Assembly (NCBI GenBank): GCA_021234155.1
Contig: JAJEKV010000052.1
Coordinates: 617,933-681,932 of the forward strand
Length of the DNA: 64,000 bases
Reading direction: 5' to 3'
Source of the DNA: Isoetes taiwanensis
Taxonomy: Eukaryota > Streptophyta > Lycopodiopsida > Isoetales > Isoetaceae
Made by a program: the position numbers and the translations under genes. Each line of letters starts with the position of its first letter. Positions within the stretch are counted from its first letter, which is position 1. Below, one piece after another: positions 47,771 to 57,483 of the stretch. A model generated the notes under the pieces. That model saw nothing but the letters and a program-made list of their open reading frames with translations. It was not told the DNA's origin and ran no database searches.

Positions 47771-49017
47771 AACCAAAACATCAAAGAGGACTAACAACAC
47801 ATTAACTCAATCTCCTCCTAACTACCGTACTACGAGTTAGTGTTTGGCCAGTGCTATGATTTCGAGCAACCGAAATCACGACTCACGATACCATCGCGGG
47901 ACGCCTCAGATATATATCGACCCTCTACCGTATTAATATTACGGGACTTTCCTCCCATGGCGATCATCTCGCCACGAGCAGGGCCCTCCGTCTAACCCGG
48001 GCCGTCTACGTAGAGACGCTTAGGTGAAGGACACGGAGGGGTCATTCGGCCCACGCCTTCGATGGGCGCCTACGTCGCGAAAGCATGAATACAAGGGTTA
48101 GCACATCGCATACAAAATAGCCACCCTGAAGGGTGGCGCATCCATCCAAATACTAACAACAAAGAATATGCATCTAGACTAAGAAACCACCCAAAACCCG
48201 GTTCTACCCCGCTCGGCACTCTAGTGGGGGGAGCGAACCCCATCTACTGGTCTCGGGGAGATCGGCCGACCGAATCTTGGCATGGCGTTGGCGGCATAGA
48301 TCATCGGCTAGGGTTGTCCACTCATCCGCGCCCCTCCCATTGCACACTTTGCAGGATGGGTTTATTCACGCTATGGCTTCGCTATAGCCTTAGGAGAACG
48401 AGACGGACTCAAGGTATCACCCCTTCGAGCCTACTCCGTGTTCATGACACCTGGTCCGATGAGGCGAGGTCGGGAAGCGTCCCCTTCCGGGATCACGGTG
48501 GTTCCGTGGGTGAGCTAGAGAATCGTCCCGCGCATCGGCGACCCCCGCATCCGTGCCCTTACTCACCCTAATTCTACTCAAAGTGCATGGTGCCCCCATA
48601 CGGGTCACCACCAATCACCGGCCGAAATGCGGATGGGAGTGAACGCGGCCCCGCCAGTCAACTTCGGTGGCTTGCTTTTCGGCGACCCCGTCGATCACGG
48701 AGCACGATAATGCAGCGGCCCCGACCAGATGCCTCGCGTATTCCGGCCCAGATAATTATTTTATAATAACAAAATTAAAAAAGTTAATAAGAAAAATTTT
48801 AAAATTTCAAAAGTTATCTGGCTGTTCAAACTTCTTCTTGTTGTTTGTTTTGCCTTGCCTTCAGCACCTCCGACCGCCAGAGCCGCCGCCCGCCATCGCC
48901 ACCGGACTTAACCCTGCTTCTTTCGCCTTGTACCTTGTGGGCCCTAGCACCTCCCTTGCCGCCTTTTCTGCCACCAGCGCCTCACCGCCTGACTTTGTAG
49001 ACCTTAGTGCTACCGCT
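47771..49017. other. GC-rich stretch of unknown origin
   Basis: From about 47870 to 48770 the base composition rises sharply and CpG is frequent. Short frames on both strands carry no recognisable domain. It does not match conserved 18S, 25S or 5S rRNA segments that I know. From 48760 to 48860 it turns AT-rich, then a pyrimidine-rich leader precedes the ORF at 49018. Confidence 0.4.
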
Positions 49018-49359
49018 ATGGCCAATACCAAGAGCGCTCCGGACCCTTCTACCCTCAGCATCGTGGAGATTTATGCCATGATCGCCGGGTACATGGCTAC
49101 AGATCCGGCCTTCATCGACATCCTTTTGGATGAGTTGGTGAACCGGTTCGAGAATAATGATAGGATTCCCTATCCTATCTATCATTTCTCAGAGCCATTT
49201 TTGATCCGGTTGAACCTTCGCCAGCTCTCCTACACCATCGTCGAGCAACATGACATGGTCATGATGCTGATTAAGTTCTATCCTCCAAGGAGGGGCATAC
49301 CGAGGAGGAGGACATCAGGACGAGGTAGACCGTGGTCGAGGCTTGGCCAGGGAGGATGA
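49018..49359 (+). CDS. Small unknown protein
   Basis: ATG in good context (GCTATGGCC) starts MANTKSAPDPSTLSIVEIYA and continues with a mostly helical-looking, mildly acidic sequence (LLDELVNRFENND, FSEPFLIRLNLRQ) and an Arg-rich tail (RRTSGRGRPWSR). It is 113 residues long. The frame is open upstream to about 48667, but that part is low-complexity Pro/Ala. The following 49360-49740 holds a displaced coiled-coil-like stretch (REEQDRLEREKAEKVRG), suggesting that the original protein was longer and is broken. Same strand as the other small ORFs up to 57.9 kb. No family recognised. Confidence 0.4.
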   Translation: MANTKSAPDPSTLSIVEIYAMIAGYMATDPAFIDILLDELVNRFENNDRIPYPIYHFSEPFLIRLNLRQLSYTIVEQHDMVMMLIKFYPPRRGIPRRRTSGRGRPWSRLGQGG

Positions 49360-49749
49360 CCACCGGAAATAGAGCGGTCTGATCGGGCGTTCTTCGGGGA
49401 AGGGAGTCTACCGTGATTTAGGGGACCGGACTTGTCGTTATAGATGGCAGGGCAATTGAGGTTCCCCCATACCAATGGCATGAAGGGTCTCAGAGTTTCA
49501 TGTGGGGAGCCCCGATCCCTGATATCAGTCTGGATTACCTAACGACGATCCAGATTGATATGAACCACCGTCCCCAACGGTACCATCTTGAAGCTTCTTG
49601 CGCAGCCAACACTTCTCAGCTTCGTGTTCAAGAAGATCTGAGGAGAGCCCGGGAGTTCCGGGAGGAGCAAGATAGGCTAGAACGGGAGAAAGCGGAGAAG
49701 GTTCGGGGAGCAGCGGACCAGCCAGGATGAGAACATCCGGGAGTGGGCG

Positions 49750-50240
49750 GTGGCCCAATACCCAACGGGCACACCACCGCAAACCGCAGAAGGCAGTGAC
49801 CGAAAATCCCGCGGTCGGTATAAAGAAAAACTAAGGGATCAGCTGCGAGCCTTTGGTAAGAAGGCTCCGTCCGAAGGGCGGGGAGCGAAAGTGGATGCAT
49901 CCCGGCCAGCCGTTGGGGCCAAGACCGTGCCTGGAGCTGCCCCACAAAGAAAACCCCATCGGTACCGACCCGGTACCGTGGCCTTAGGAAATCCGCAAAG
50001 TTCCGAGGTCCACCACGACCGATCACGGGCTTCCCTTGCGAGGCTAGTGCGGAGATCGTTGCGGCGATTCAAACCGACCTCCGTTTCGGACCTTTGCAAT
50101 TTTGGCTCCCAAGAGGCCTTGAAGCCTACTTAGTGGCACTTTTTTGGTGGCCCTTAACCTTTGCGCGATTCACGCAAAGAGAGTTACCATTATGCCAAAG
50201 GACTTAGCCCTCGCCCGTAGGATCCGGGGGGAGCATCCTT
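49750..50240 (+). pseudogene. Histone H3 pseudogene
   Basis: Histone H3 is a core nucleosome protein of about 135 residues. Here RKPHRYRPGTVAL at about 49945-49995 matches the H3 alpha-N region. In other frames follow QTDLRF and [24 protein letters not shown] is canonical and is followed by [12 protein letters not shown] and a stop at 50238-50240. The N-terminal tail region, 49750-49940, only loosely recalls H3 (QTA, RKS, KKAP). At least three frame changes and many replacements occur between the RYRPGT and NLCAIHAK blocks, so it cannot encode a histone. The canonical C terminus argues for ordinary H3 rather than CENH3. Confidence 0.9.
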
Positions 50241-50361
50241 AGCATATTTTGATGGGCTCCGCATTGTACATATTATTTTTTTGAGTTTAATGAAAAAAAA
50301 AAAAAACTTTTTATTTTGTATTGAAAATTTAATTTGTTTCGTGTTAAAAATGAAAAGAATT

Positions 50362-50373
50362 GCTGACGTCAGC
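50362..50373. promoter_or_regulatory. GCTGACGTCAGC palindrome
   Basis: A perfect 12-bp dyad with the bZIP-type TGACGTCA core, 85 bp upstream of the ATG at 50458, in an AT-rich promoter-like stretch followed by CTTAAATAAAAG. It may be a bZIP/TGA-factor site for the downstream ORF; this is inference. Confidence 0.4.
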
Positions 50374-50457
50374 TTAAATAAAAGAAGTTAAAAGAACTTT
50401 TAAAGTTCATTTCATTTGTTAGGTTGTTCCTCTCCCTCTCACCTCCCTTCTAGCGCC

Positions 50458-51062
50458 ATGGCCGCCGCTGACCTTATCGCCTGGTACCATGACGGAGAGC
50501 AATGGGATCCGCAAGTCCCTTTCGACCTGCTGCGGCCCTTGCTATGCCAGCGCCTATACCTCCTTGCCAACATGCAGAGGCACCCAGATTACGCCGGATT
50601 TCATGTCTTCTACAGGGAGGAGATGCTCCCTCTGAGTATTTCTCTTGGGGATCCTCCCCAACTATATTTGGAGCGGGAGGTAGTTTGGGAGATGTTAGGG
50701 AGAGACACTCATGCATATGATGTGCTGAAGGGAAAGCTCCGATGGGGCAAACACCTGCCCGTTGTGCAGCATCAGGGGCGGCAATATCTTGAGGTTGCCT
50801 TCGCCCTAGCCATCCTCATGGACCAATATGTCGAGGATGAAACCTTGCCTGTAGAGAAAGGCAAACTGCCTGAGTCTTCCGAGGAGGGGGAAGATGAACA
50901 CATAAGCATGGGCGACTTCGCCCGTTGGAAGCAATTGGCAGAAGAGCTGCCACCGCGCCGTGAGCAAGCTGTAGGCTTGTCAGGGTTGGATGCCCTTCCA
51001 GTTATTTATCACCAAGGGCAAGAATATCTTCTCTTGGATGATATTATCTGGACTTATCACAT
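50458..51062 (+). pseudogene. Interrupted unknown coding sequence, part 1
   Basis: ATG in strong context (GCCATGG) starts MAAADLIAWYHDGEQWDPQ. About 200 residues follow, rich in acidic patches (ESSEEGEDEH). Two copies of a short motif, LPVVQHQGRQYL near residue 99 and LPVIYHQGQEYL near residue 180, show an internal duplication. The frame runs to IIWTYH and then directly into the left end of a hAT-like element at 51063, which supplies an artificial end (ATG GAA TAA). The true sequence resumes at 51832. No known family is recognised. Same direction as gag-pol downstream, so it could be an accessory ORF of a retroelement or a host gene. Confidence 0.55.
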
Positions 51063-51831
51063 CATGGAATAAATTACTATTCCTATATTTTAGTGTAGCC
51101 AAAATAAGTTTGGCTAAACTACCCTCAAATTGGAGCTTGAAGTTTCTAGCACTTGGCTAAACTACATGATTTTTCTATGTCACCATTTCTTGGCTTTGGC
51201 TAAACTTTTAAAATATGGGAAAGCAAATATTAGCCACCATCACATTACGCTAATTTTAAAAAGTCCAAGCTTTTGGACAAAGACATTGAATTCATATTAT
51301 TACAATGTAATTTAATATAGACAAAGTAAACGTCAATCAATATAATGTGGCATAATTGACGGAATTACAGTCATTGTTATAACTTCCTTGATACAAAAAA
51401 GCAATAAAGAATTAGACATGCATGAGCATGTTCAAAACTAAAAAAAAAGGAAGTACATTGTTTTTTCTAGATATGATCAATTCTCTTCAACTTCATATCT
51501 AGAATAAAGAAAAAAAAATTAAGAAACAAAAAAATTGAACCCTATTTGGTGGTTTCTTAACGTTCCTACAAAACTTGGTGTCAACTTGTAGGCTAATTCA
51601 TCCATTTTTTCAAGCCCATTCTTTCTTAGGTTTAGCTAATCCATGTTCTGGTGGGGTTGTCTGGAGGTGGAGATTTGGCTATCCAACCTACAATTTCAGT
51701 TGGGCGGCAAAAAATTTGGGCTAAAATTTTAATTTTTTTGGCATTTTTTCCCATTTAGTTTAGCCATTTTTCTTGGAAAAAAAGCTACAAAATAGCCATT
51801 TGGCTAATCTTAGCCGTTATTTTATTCCATG
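51063..51831. mobile_element. hAT-like MITE, complete, 769 bp
   Basis: Termini are CATGGAATAAA at 51063 and its reverse complement TTTATTCCATG ending at 51831. They are flanked by the 8-bp direct repeat TATCACAT at 51055-51062 and 51832-51839. An 8-bp duplication and short inverted termini fit the hAT superfamily. Inside, GGCTAA/TTAGCC occurs at least ten times, concentrated near both ends, like transposase-binding subterminal motifs. There is no transposase ORF. Removing the element plus one duplication joins ...TYH to MVAGFRR... in frame, which confirms the borders. A truncated relative lies at 36835-37446. Confidence 0.88.
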
Positions 51832-52390
51832 TATCACATGGTGGCCGGATTTAGACGCAAGCGTAAAGACCATGTGCTTTATGAGCTTGCGGAGTATTGT
51901 ATGGACGACTTCATTGACTTCACTGCTATTGAGCTTCCTCCGGAGGTGCAGCAGCTGCTCCATTTCCGCCAAGAGACCATTGAGCCGGCGGAGACTCTAC
52001 TACGTCTTCGGGACTTCGTGATGCAGGAGCCGGCCTCTCAGCCCTCACCAGATGCCTTCACGGCTATGGGACCTCACGTCCCAGATATCAATATGGTTGA
52101 GGTTCCCTCGCCCGGATGACGAGGGAGAGGATTTATATCATAACCCCGCCATGTGAAGGAGGAGCAAAGAAGAACTTAAGGAAGAGGAGGTTTCCATGGA
52201 TTTGGATAAGGAGGTGGCCACATCGAGACCCCGCTAAGGGAAGGTATCGGGCAACCACCTTACCCCGTGTTCTTTTTTCGACCTTCCAGACGAGGGGCCA
52301 AGTTCTTTTATAGCCCGAGATTTAGGGCGGGAGGCTGAAGCTTCATGGTGGACCTTCCGTGCTCTCTCCACACTGGCCGGGCACAAGAAG
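51832..52390 (+). pseudogene. Interrupted unknown coding sequence, part 2
   Basis: Continues part 1 in frame after the hAT-like element: HMVAGFRRKRKDHVLYELAE, then MDDFIDFTAIELPPEVQQLL and LRLRDFVMQEP. Near 52105 (after VEVPSP) the frame shifts. The new frame reads DDEGEDLYHNPAM, stop, KEELKEEEVSMDLDKEVATS, stop, then FFDLPDEGPSSFIARDLGRE and LSTLAGHKK. There the left end of the CACTA-like element begins (52391). The coding region therefore has one frame shift and two stops besides the insertions, so it is dead in this copy. Confidence 0.5.
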
Positions 52391-52404
52391 CACAACAAGA
52401 GAAT

Positions 52405-52665
52405 GGACATTTAGCGACGTGGGCTTGCGGCGTCATGCGGCGTGGCGTCGCCAAATAACGTCACCATCGCGGCGTCAATCGCGACGTCACGTCGCCGACA
52501 CGCCGCATGCGGCGTGTGGTGCGACGTCTGACACCGTGACGTGGAAGATCTCTCACGCCAGGTGCGCCACGTCTACGACCACGTCGCATCACGTGCGTCA
52601 CTTTTGTGCGACATGACGTCGTGTCGCGCGGCGTGGCGCCGCGTGACGTCTGGCCGGGCGCCTAG
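52405..52665. repeat. CpG-dense ACGTC subterminal array, left
   Basis: Dense, irregular repeats of GCGACGTC, GTGACGTC, GCGGCGT and CACGTC form many overlapping dyads within 260 bp, beginning right after the terminal repeat. They are probably binding sites for the cognate transposase by analogy with other CACTA elements. Confidence 0.85.
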
Positions 52666-52689
52666 TGTACTTTGTTCTTTTGGAGAACA

Positions 52690-54770
52690 AGGGTGGTCTT
52701 CGGCCCACGAAAAGTTGGCCCCCGTGGTAATGTCGATATTCCTCGAGTCCATTGGAAGAGCCAAATCATGGTTTTGAAGAGGGGAAATTGTTCGCCCATC
52801 GCCAGTGGCCTTCGTGAAGAGAACTTTTGTGGCGACATGTGAGCTCGAAGACTTCGGAGCTATTTCATCGTGCACCAACACCGCATATCCTAGTGAAATG
52901 TTTTTCTCATGTCCGCACCGACCACGCGTTGCAATCGCTTGTCAAAATTCCACCTTTTTCAATGCGTAATTTTTTAGTTATGCGTTCTTTTGCATTCATG
53001 CTTCATAAATTCATAATTAATGCATGGTATGGAATTAAATTCTGATTTTTGTCGGTTGGCTTCCTAGGTCATCCCCAAAGATACAAAGGCAAATTTTTAG
53101 AATTTCCTGATAAAGTTCTGATCAAATAGGTAGCATTGGAACGGTCTAGGCTGACTGTTGTTGGGCAAGAGCAAGACATTCATAAATTCGTAATTAATGC
53201 ATAGTAAGGAATTAAATTCTGATTTTTGTCAGCAGGCTTCCTAAGTCATCGCCAACGTACATGCCGGTTTTCAAAATTTCCGCACAAGGTTTAGATCAAA
53301 GTGTTTGCATTAGTACGGTCCCGGCGGCTTTGTTGGACAGCCGAAATTTGGCACACTTGCCCAAGTCAAACAAGGCCGGGACCTTGCAAGGCGCCTCATT
53401 AGAGTGGAGAGTCCTAACCCCAAGAGGCGAGCCACAAAAAGTTTCCCCAGGCAGCCTTTCCTGGCGCTCCTGGAGGGCCGTGACGCCTAAAGACCACACT
53501 CCCGGATCTCGGTTCCCCTATCCGGCCGTTGAATCCTTCGTTCAAGGGCCCCGCTCGATAAGGTCCAAAAAATCCAACATCCGTGCGGGAGAACTTATCA
53601 AACCCGCGCCTGGCGCCCCGCGGCCGACCGTGTAGAAACCAAAGTGTTTTATCGTTTGGACATTGCGAAGGCTCCGGAATGGTGATTCGACTTCGCCAAA
53701 TCGTCCGGGAGGCCGAAATTACCCTAGAGACCAAGTTGCACGGTCATTTTTGCAAAAGAAAGAAATACTTACGCCCTACGTTGCGAAAGATTCGACGTGA
53801 CCACCTCCTAGGCCAATTGACTACGAAAGTGTGTTGGACATGAGATAGTTTGACGCTACCTCGAGAAGGGGTGGTCTTCTGGCCATGAAACTTGGTCCCC
53901 AGGGCAATGTCGACGTTTCGAGTCCATTGTTAAAGCCGAATCATGATTCCGGAGAGGGGAAGTTGCCCGTCCGTCGCCAGGGCCTTCGGGAGAGGACTTT
54001 TGGGGCAAGCTGCTTCCGGATGGTTTTTAGGGTCCCTGCTCTGGTGTCAACACCCCACCTCTACGTCAAGACACGGCGCAAGGTCCTAGTCGAATCTGAC
54101 AAGGATAGAGCCTCCGAAACGTAAACCCTATGAGTTGCCAGGTTCTAGCAGGGTTTGCATTTTGGGTGCCGAGTTTTGGTCTTTTGCACTTGGGACTTGG
54201 CCGACAAGATGCGGTTGAACGCCGGGCAAGGGGAACCGACGAAATGGAGTTTGGATCTGTACTCCTCCGTTGTGGCGGTTAGAAGTAAAGGCGCGCTTTT
54301 GCGTAGCAAGACATTCATAAATTCGTAATTAATGCATAGTACGGAATTAAATTATGATTTTTGTCCGGCCGAGGCTTCCTAAGTCATCGCCAACATACAG
54401 GCCGGTTTTCAAAATTTCCGGACAAGGTTTAGATCAAAGTGTTTGCATTAGAACGGTCCGGGCAGCTGTTGTTAGGCGTAGAAATGCACACACTTGCCCA
54501 AAGTCAAACAAGGCCGAGGACCTTGCAAGGCCGCCTCATTAGAGGGGAGAGTCTGAACCCCAAGAGGCGAGCCCCAAAAAGTTTCCCAAGGTAGCCTTTC
54601 TGGCGGCTCCCCAGGGGGCCGTGCAGCTAAAGACCACACTCCCTGATCTCGGTTCCCCTATCCGACCATTGAATCCTTTCGTTCAAGGGCCCTCGCTCGA
54701 TAAGGGCCAAAAAATCTAACATCCGTCCCCGGGAGAACTTATCAAACCGCCACCCGGGCTCAAACATTCG
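52690..54770. repeat. About 1.18-kb tandem repeat inside the CACTA-like element
   Basis: Block A (AATGTCGA, CGAGTCCATTG, AAATCATG/GAATCATG, AGAGGGGAA) lies at about 52697-52850 and again at 53880-54030. Block B (CATAAATTCGTAATTAATGC, then GGAATTAAATT, then TTTTGTC) lies at about 53178-53620 and 54309-54760, with a shorter third copy at 52985-53140. The block A spacing is about 1,183 bp and that between the two long B copies about 1,131 bp. The repeat has no recognisable coding function. Confidence 0.85.
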
Positions 54771-54924
54771 TAAGTAGTAGCAATAGAAGATTGGTTAAAT
54801 CCGAATGCGATTTTGATTTGCATATATGGCTCGGAAATGTCCAAATTTGCATAAGGACAAACTTTCATGACCATCGATGAAAAAAAAGGCACCAAAAAAA
54901 TTAAAAAGTGTTAGACATCGCTAT

Positions 54925-55050
54925 AACAAAATACGTCGCGGACACGTCGCATGCGACGTTAAACCGAGTATATCGATTTTTAAAATCGTATATCGATTTT
55001 AAAATCGTATATATGATTTCAAATCATATATCGATTTTAAAATTACGTCG
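54925..55050. repeat. AT palindromes with ACGTCGC edges
   Basis: ATCGATTTTAAAATCGTAT-type dyads occur three to four times in tandem at 54970-55045. They are bordered on both sides by ACGTCGC motifs (54931-54957 and 55046-55052). The whole block could extrude as a cruciform and may mark the end of a nested element. Confidence 0.75.
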
Positions 55051-55249
55051 CATCTTGCCGCCGTGTATTTTTACAATCCGTGACCGTCTTTTTTCGGGAC
55101 CATTCCTAGGCTTCCTTCTAAAGTTCTATCGACTATTTTGGGCGATCTTGGCGCCACGACCTTGAGCGACTTGCAAGCACTCTTTTTTTAAGGTTAGTAG
55201 ATCATGGTTTTTGGATTGAATGGTTTTGGATTGAATGATTTAGTGTAGA

Positions 55250-55640
55250 TTTCAAATTTTTTTTCTATCTCTTTCCTTTTTTTTTCTTCTTCTTGTTTCT
55301 TCATTCTTCTTCTTTTTCCTTCTTTCCTCATTTCTTTCTTCGATTCTTCCCTTATTTCACTCTTCCATTCTTCCATTCTTCTATCTTCTTCCATTTCATT
55401 CTCTTATTTCTTCCATTCTTCTCTTTCTTCCCCTAATTTCTTTTTTCTCCTCTTTCCCCTTCTCTTCTTTCTCCCACCCTTCTCTTCTTCTTTGATTCAT
55501 TTATTTTTTTTTTTTTTTTCTTGTTTTACTATTTCTTCATCTTCTTTTTTTTTTTTTGTTTCTTCTTCGATCTTTTTTTCCGTTGTTCTTATTCTTCTAA
55601 CTCTTTGTTGCTTTCTATTTCGATTTGGACCCGTCAGGAT
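55250..55640. repeat. Polypyrimidine TTCTTCTTT tract
   Basis: Almost pure C/T over about 380 bp on the plus strand, made of TTCTTC and CTTTTT units. It is a homopurine/homopyrimidine region capable of triplex formation. The Lys/Glu-rich frames on the minus strand are artefacts of it. Confidence 0.95.
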
Positions 55641-55725
55641 CTTGTTACACACGTCCTTCTTTTGGTAAGTTGATCGCTTTTGCATTTTATTTTTATAATT
55701 TTAAGCGGGGTTAAAAAAAATTGAT

Positions 55726-56010
55726 GGAGTGGCTTGTTCAAAGGGCACGGGTTAGGCTCCACCTAGAGTGGGGAGGACCATGTACCCGGTTCAAGTCCAC
55801 TTCACTCACGATCATATATTTTTCCTAGGTTAAGGAGTGGCTTGTTCAAGGGCACGCAGGCTCCACCTAGAGTGGAGAGGGCCACGCAGGGTTCAAGTCC
55901 ACGACCACTTGTTATTTTTTTGGTTTAAAATAAAATTGTAGTGGCTTGTTCAAGGGCACGGTAGGCTCCACTCACAGTGGAGACGACCAGTGTTCGGGTC
56001 CAAGTCGACT
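55726..56010 (+). repeat. Three tandem tRNA-like units
   Basis: Units at about 55726-55800, 55834-55902 and 55938-56010 share an A-box-like GTGGCTTGTTCAA, a central hairpin CTCCAC-CTAGA-GTGGAG (CTCAC loop in the third) and a B-box-like GGTTCAAGTCC (GGGTCCAAGTC in the third). The A-to-B distance of about 55 bp fits Pol III internal promoters. No complete acceptor stem is visible, so they look like tRNA-derived SINE monomers amplified in tandem. Confidence 0.55.
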
Positions 56011-56019
56011 TTTCTTGTA

Positions 56020-56744
56020 ATTCTTAGGTAGAGGTGGCCAAATCTAGCTTATAACCCTAAAAGCGTAGCTTTTAATCCGACTAATCCAGTTTGGAAGGGG
56101 CTCATTTCGATGATGGGGGAGTCGCTTGAAAAGAAGGTACATGACCTAGTCATAGTCTTATTTCTATTCTTTTGTTTTGTGTTAATCTATCGATTTATAG
56201 AAAAGGCAAAGAGTGATTGCAAAATTGAAGTCGAATGCCAAAAAATTGGGAGGCGATTGGTCAAAGGTCCCTAAACCACTTAATCGTCCATAAGGAAGAT
56301 ATCAAGGTATTTGTTATTTGTTGCCATTCGTTCAATTCGAATAAGACATTTAACTTGTCATGTTGTATTCCTTGCAATCGATCACTTTCGAGCGTGCAAA
56401 GGATTCCAAGAAAAACGTCACGCCTCACGGTTTGCCAAGGCAACTTCAAACAAACGAATTCGCCTCACTTGGGTTCCGGCGGCCTAAAAGGCTTTTACAT
56501 AGATTCGTAAGTGCTATAAACTCTTAGTTCACGTTAACTTTCAATGTCATTGTCTAATATTGGTCGTATTGTTATAGAATTGGCTATACGGGTTTTCCCC
56601 TAACAGGGAACACATAAAGATAGCCACTACTAAGCCTCTTGCCTCTTGTATATGATATTATAACTAACTATTAAAATTCTTTCCTTTTTTTTATTTTTTT
56701 TTTAATTTTTTTTTTATTTTTTTTTATTTTTTTTTCGTACACCA
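56020..56744. other. CACTA interior without recognised gene
   Basis: A plus-strand frame at 56235-56510 is open but unrecognised; 56690-56738 is a poly-T tract with scattered A. Nothing else is seen. Confidence 0.4.
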
Positions 56745-56950
56745 CGTCGCACGCGACGTCCGTCGCCGCGATGACGTCGGCGGCGATCGAAGTCACGTCT
56801 CGAGTCACGCGTCTGCGCGGCGTCCGTCGGCGACGACGCCGACGTCGCATGCGGCGTAATGCACGCGGCGTCGTGTCGCGGCGTCGTGCGGCGACGCCGT
56901 CCGGCGTCGCGCATAGACGTCGCTCAGACGTCGCTATAGACGTCGCTAAA
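56745..56950. repeat. CpG-dense ACGTC subterminal array, right
   Basis: Same motif set as at 52405-52665 (GACGTC, GCGGCGTC, GTCGGCG) in about 205 bp, ending with three AGACGTCGCT units that run into the right terminal repeat. Confidence 0.85.
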
Positions 56951-56969
56951 TGACCCTTTTCTTGTTGTG

Positions 56970-57158
56970 AAGCTTCCCTATCGTACGTTTACTTATGTAC
57001 TCGTGCGACGAGATCTTGCCCTGACGGCCTTGGGTCAGGATATTGCGCCCTGGATGAGCATGAAGCTCCTTACGGCAGCCCCATTGGTTGTAGCCTATCC
57101 ACCAGAGGTTGCATCTATTGCGGCTGCCACAGTAGACCCCAGGGTGACTCTGCTGTGA
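56970..57158 (+). pseudogene. Interrupted unknown coding sequence, part 3
   Basis: Directly right of the CACTA-like element the frame continues KLPYRTFTYVLVRRDLALTA, then LGQDIAPWMSMKLLTAAPL and ends VDPRVTLL with TGA at 57156-57158. It is the C terminus of the coding sequence begun at 50458, judged from the in-frame junction across the AAG duplication. Downstream at 57195-57206 is a purine run (GAAAAGGGGGGA) that resembles a polypurine tract. Confidence 0.5.
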
Positions 57159-57483
57159 CATCGACCGTCTCCACCACCTCCTAGGCCTGCGGATGAAAAG
57201 GGGGGACCTAGCCCTTAAATAATTGTACTACGCAATTTTATACTATGTATGATTGTAAAATTTTGGTTTGGCAAATTCTTTAGCCACTTTATAATATGAT
57301 ACATTTTTCTTTTCATCAATTGCAATTACTATCTTTATGAATACAATTGAGAATTAGTCCTTCTATCATGTGTTTTACTGGTTATTGGAGTTTGGTCTAT
57401 AACAAAACTATACAACCCTCTATATTCATTACAATTGTCTTGCAGAAGAGACCCTTTGGGAATATGAGGAGAGGATTACAGAC

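Larger units (their letters stand above)
52391..56969. mobile_element. CACTA-like non-autonomous transposon, 4,579 bp
   Basis: The left end CACAACAAGA...CATTTAGCGACGT (52391-52420) is matched by the reverse complement of the right end (56940-56969) at 27 of 30 positions. The flanks show a 3-bp target duplication AAG (52388-52390 and 56970-56972). CAC-type termini, a 3-bp duplication and repetitive subterminal regions are the diagnostics of CACTA (En/Spm) elements. Removing the element and one AAG joins GHKK to LPYRTFTYV in the same frame as the interrupted ORF. No transposase is seen. The interior holds repeats, a pyrimidine tract and tRNA-like units, listed separately. Confidence 0.88.

Noticed and set aside
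47870-48770. Ribosomal RNA gene fragment in the GC-rich stretch
   Set aside because: No match to conserved 5S, 18S or 25S segments that I could recall; composition alone is not evidence.
49750-50240. CENH3 (centromeric H3 variant)
   Set aside because: The C-terminal block is the canonical H3 sequence [16 protein letters not shown] without CENH3-type changes, and the gene is frame-shifted.
55194-55685. Lys/Glu-rich minus-strand frames
   Set aside because: Direct consequence of the polypyrimidine tract; low complexity only.
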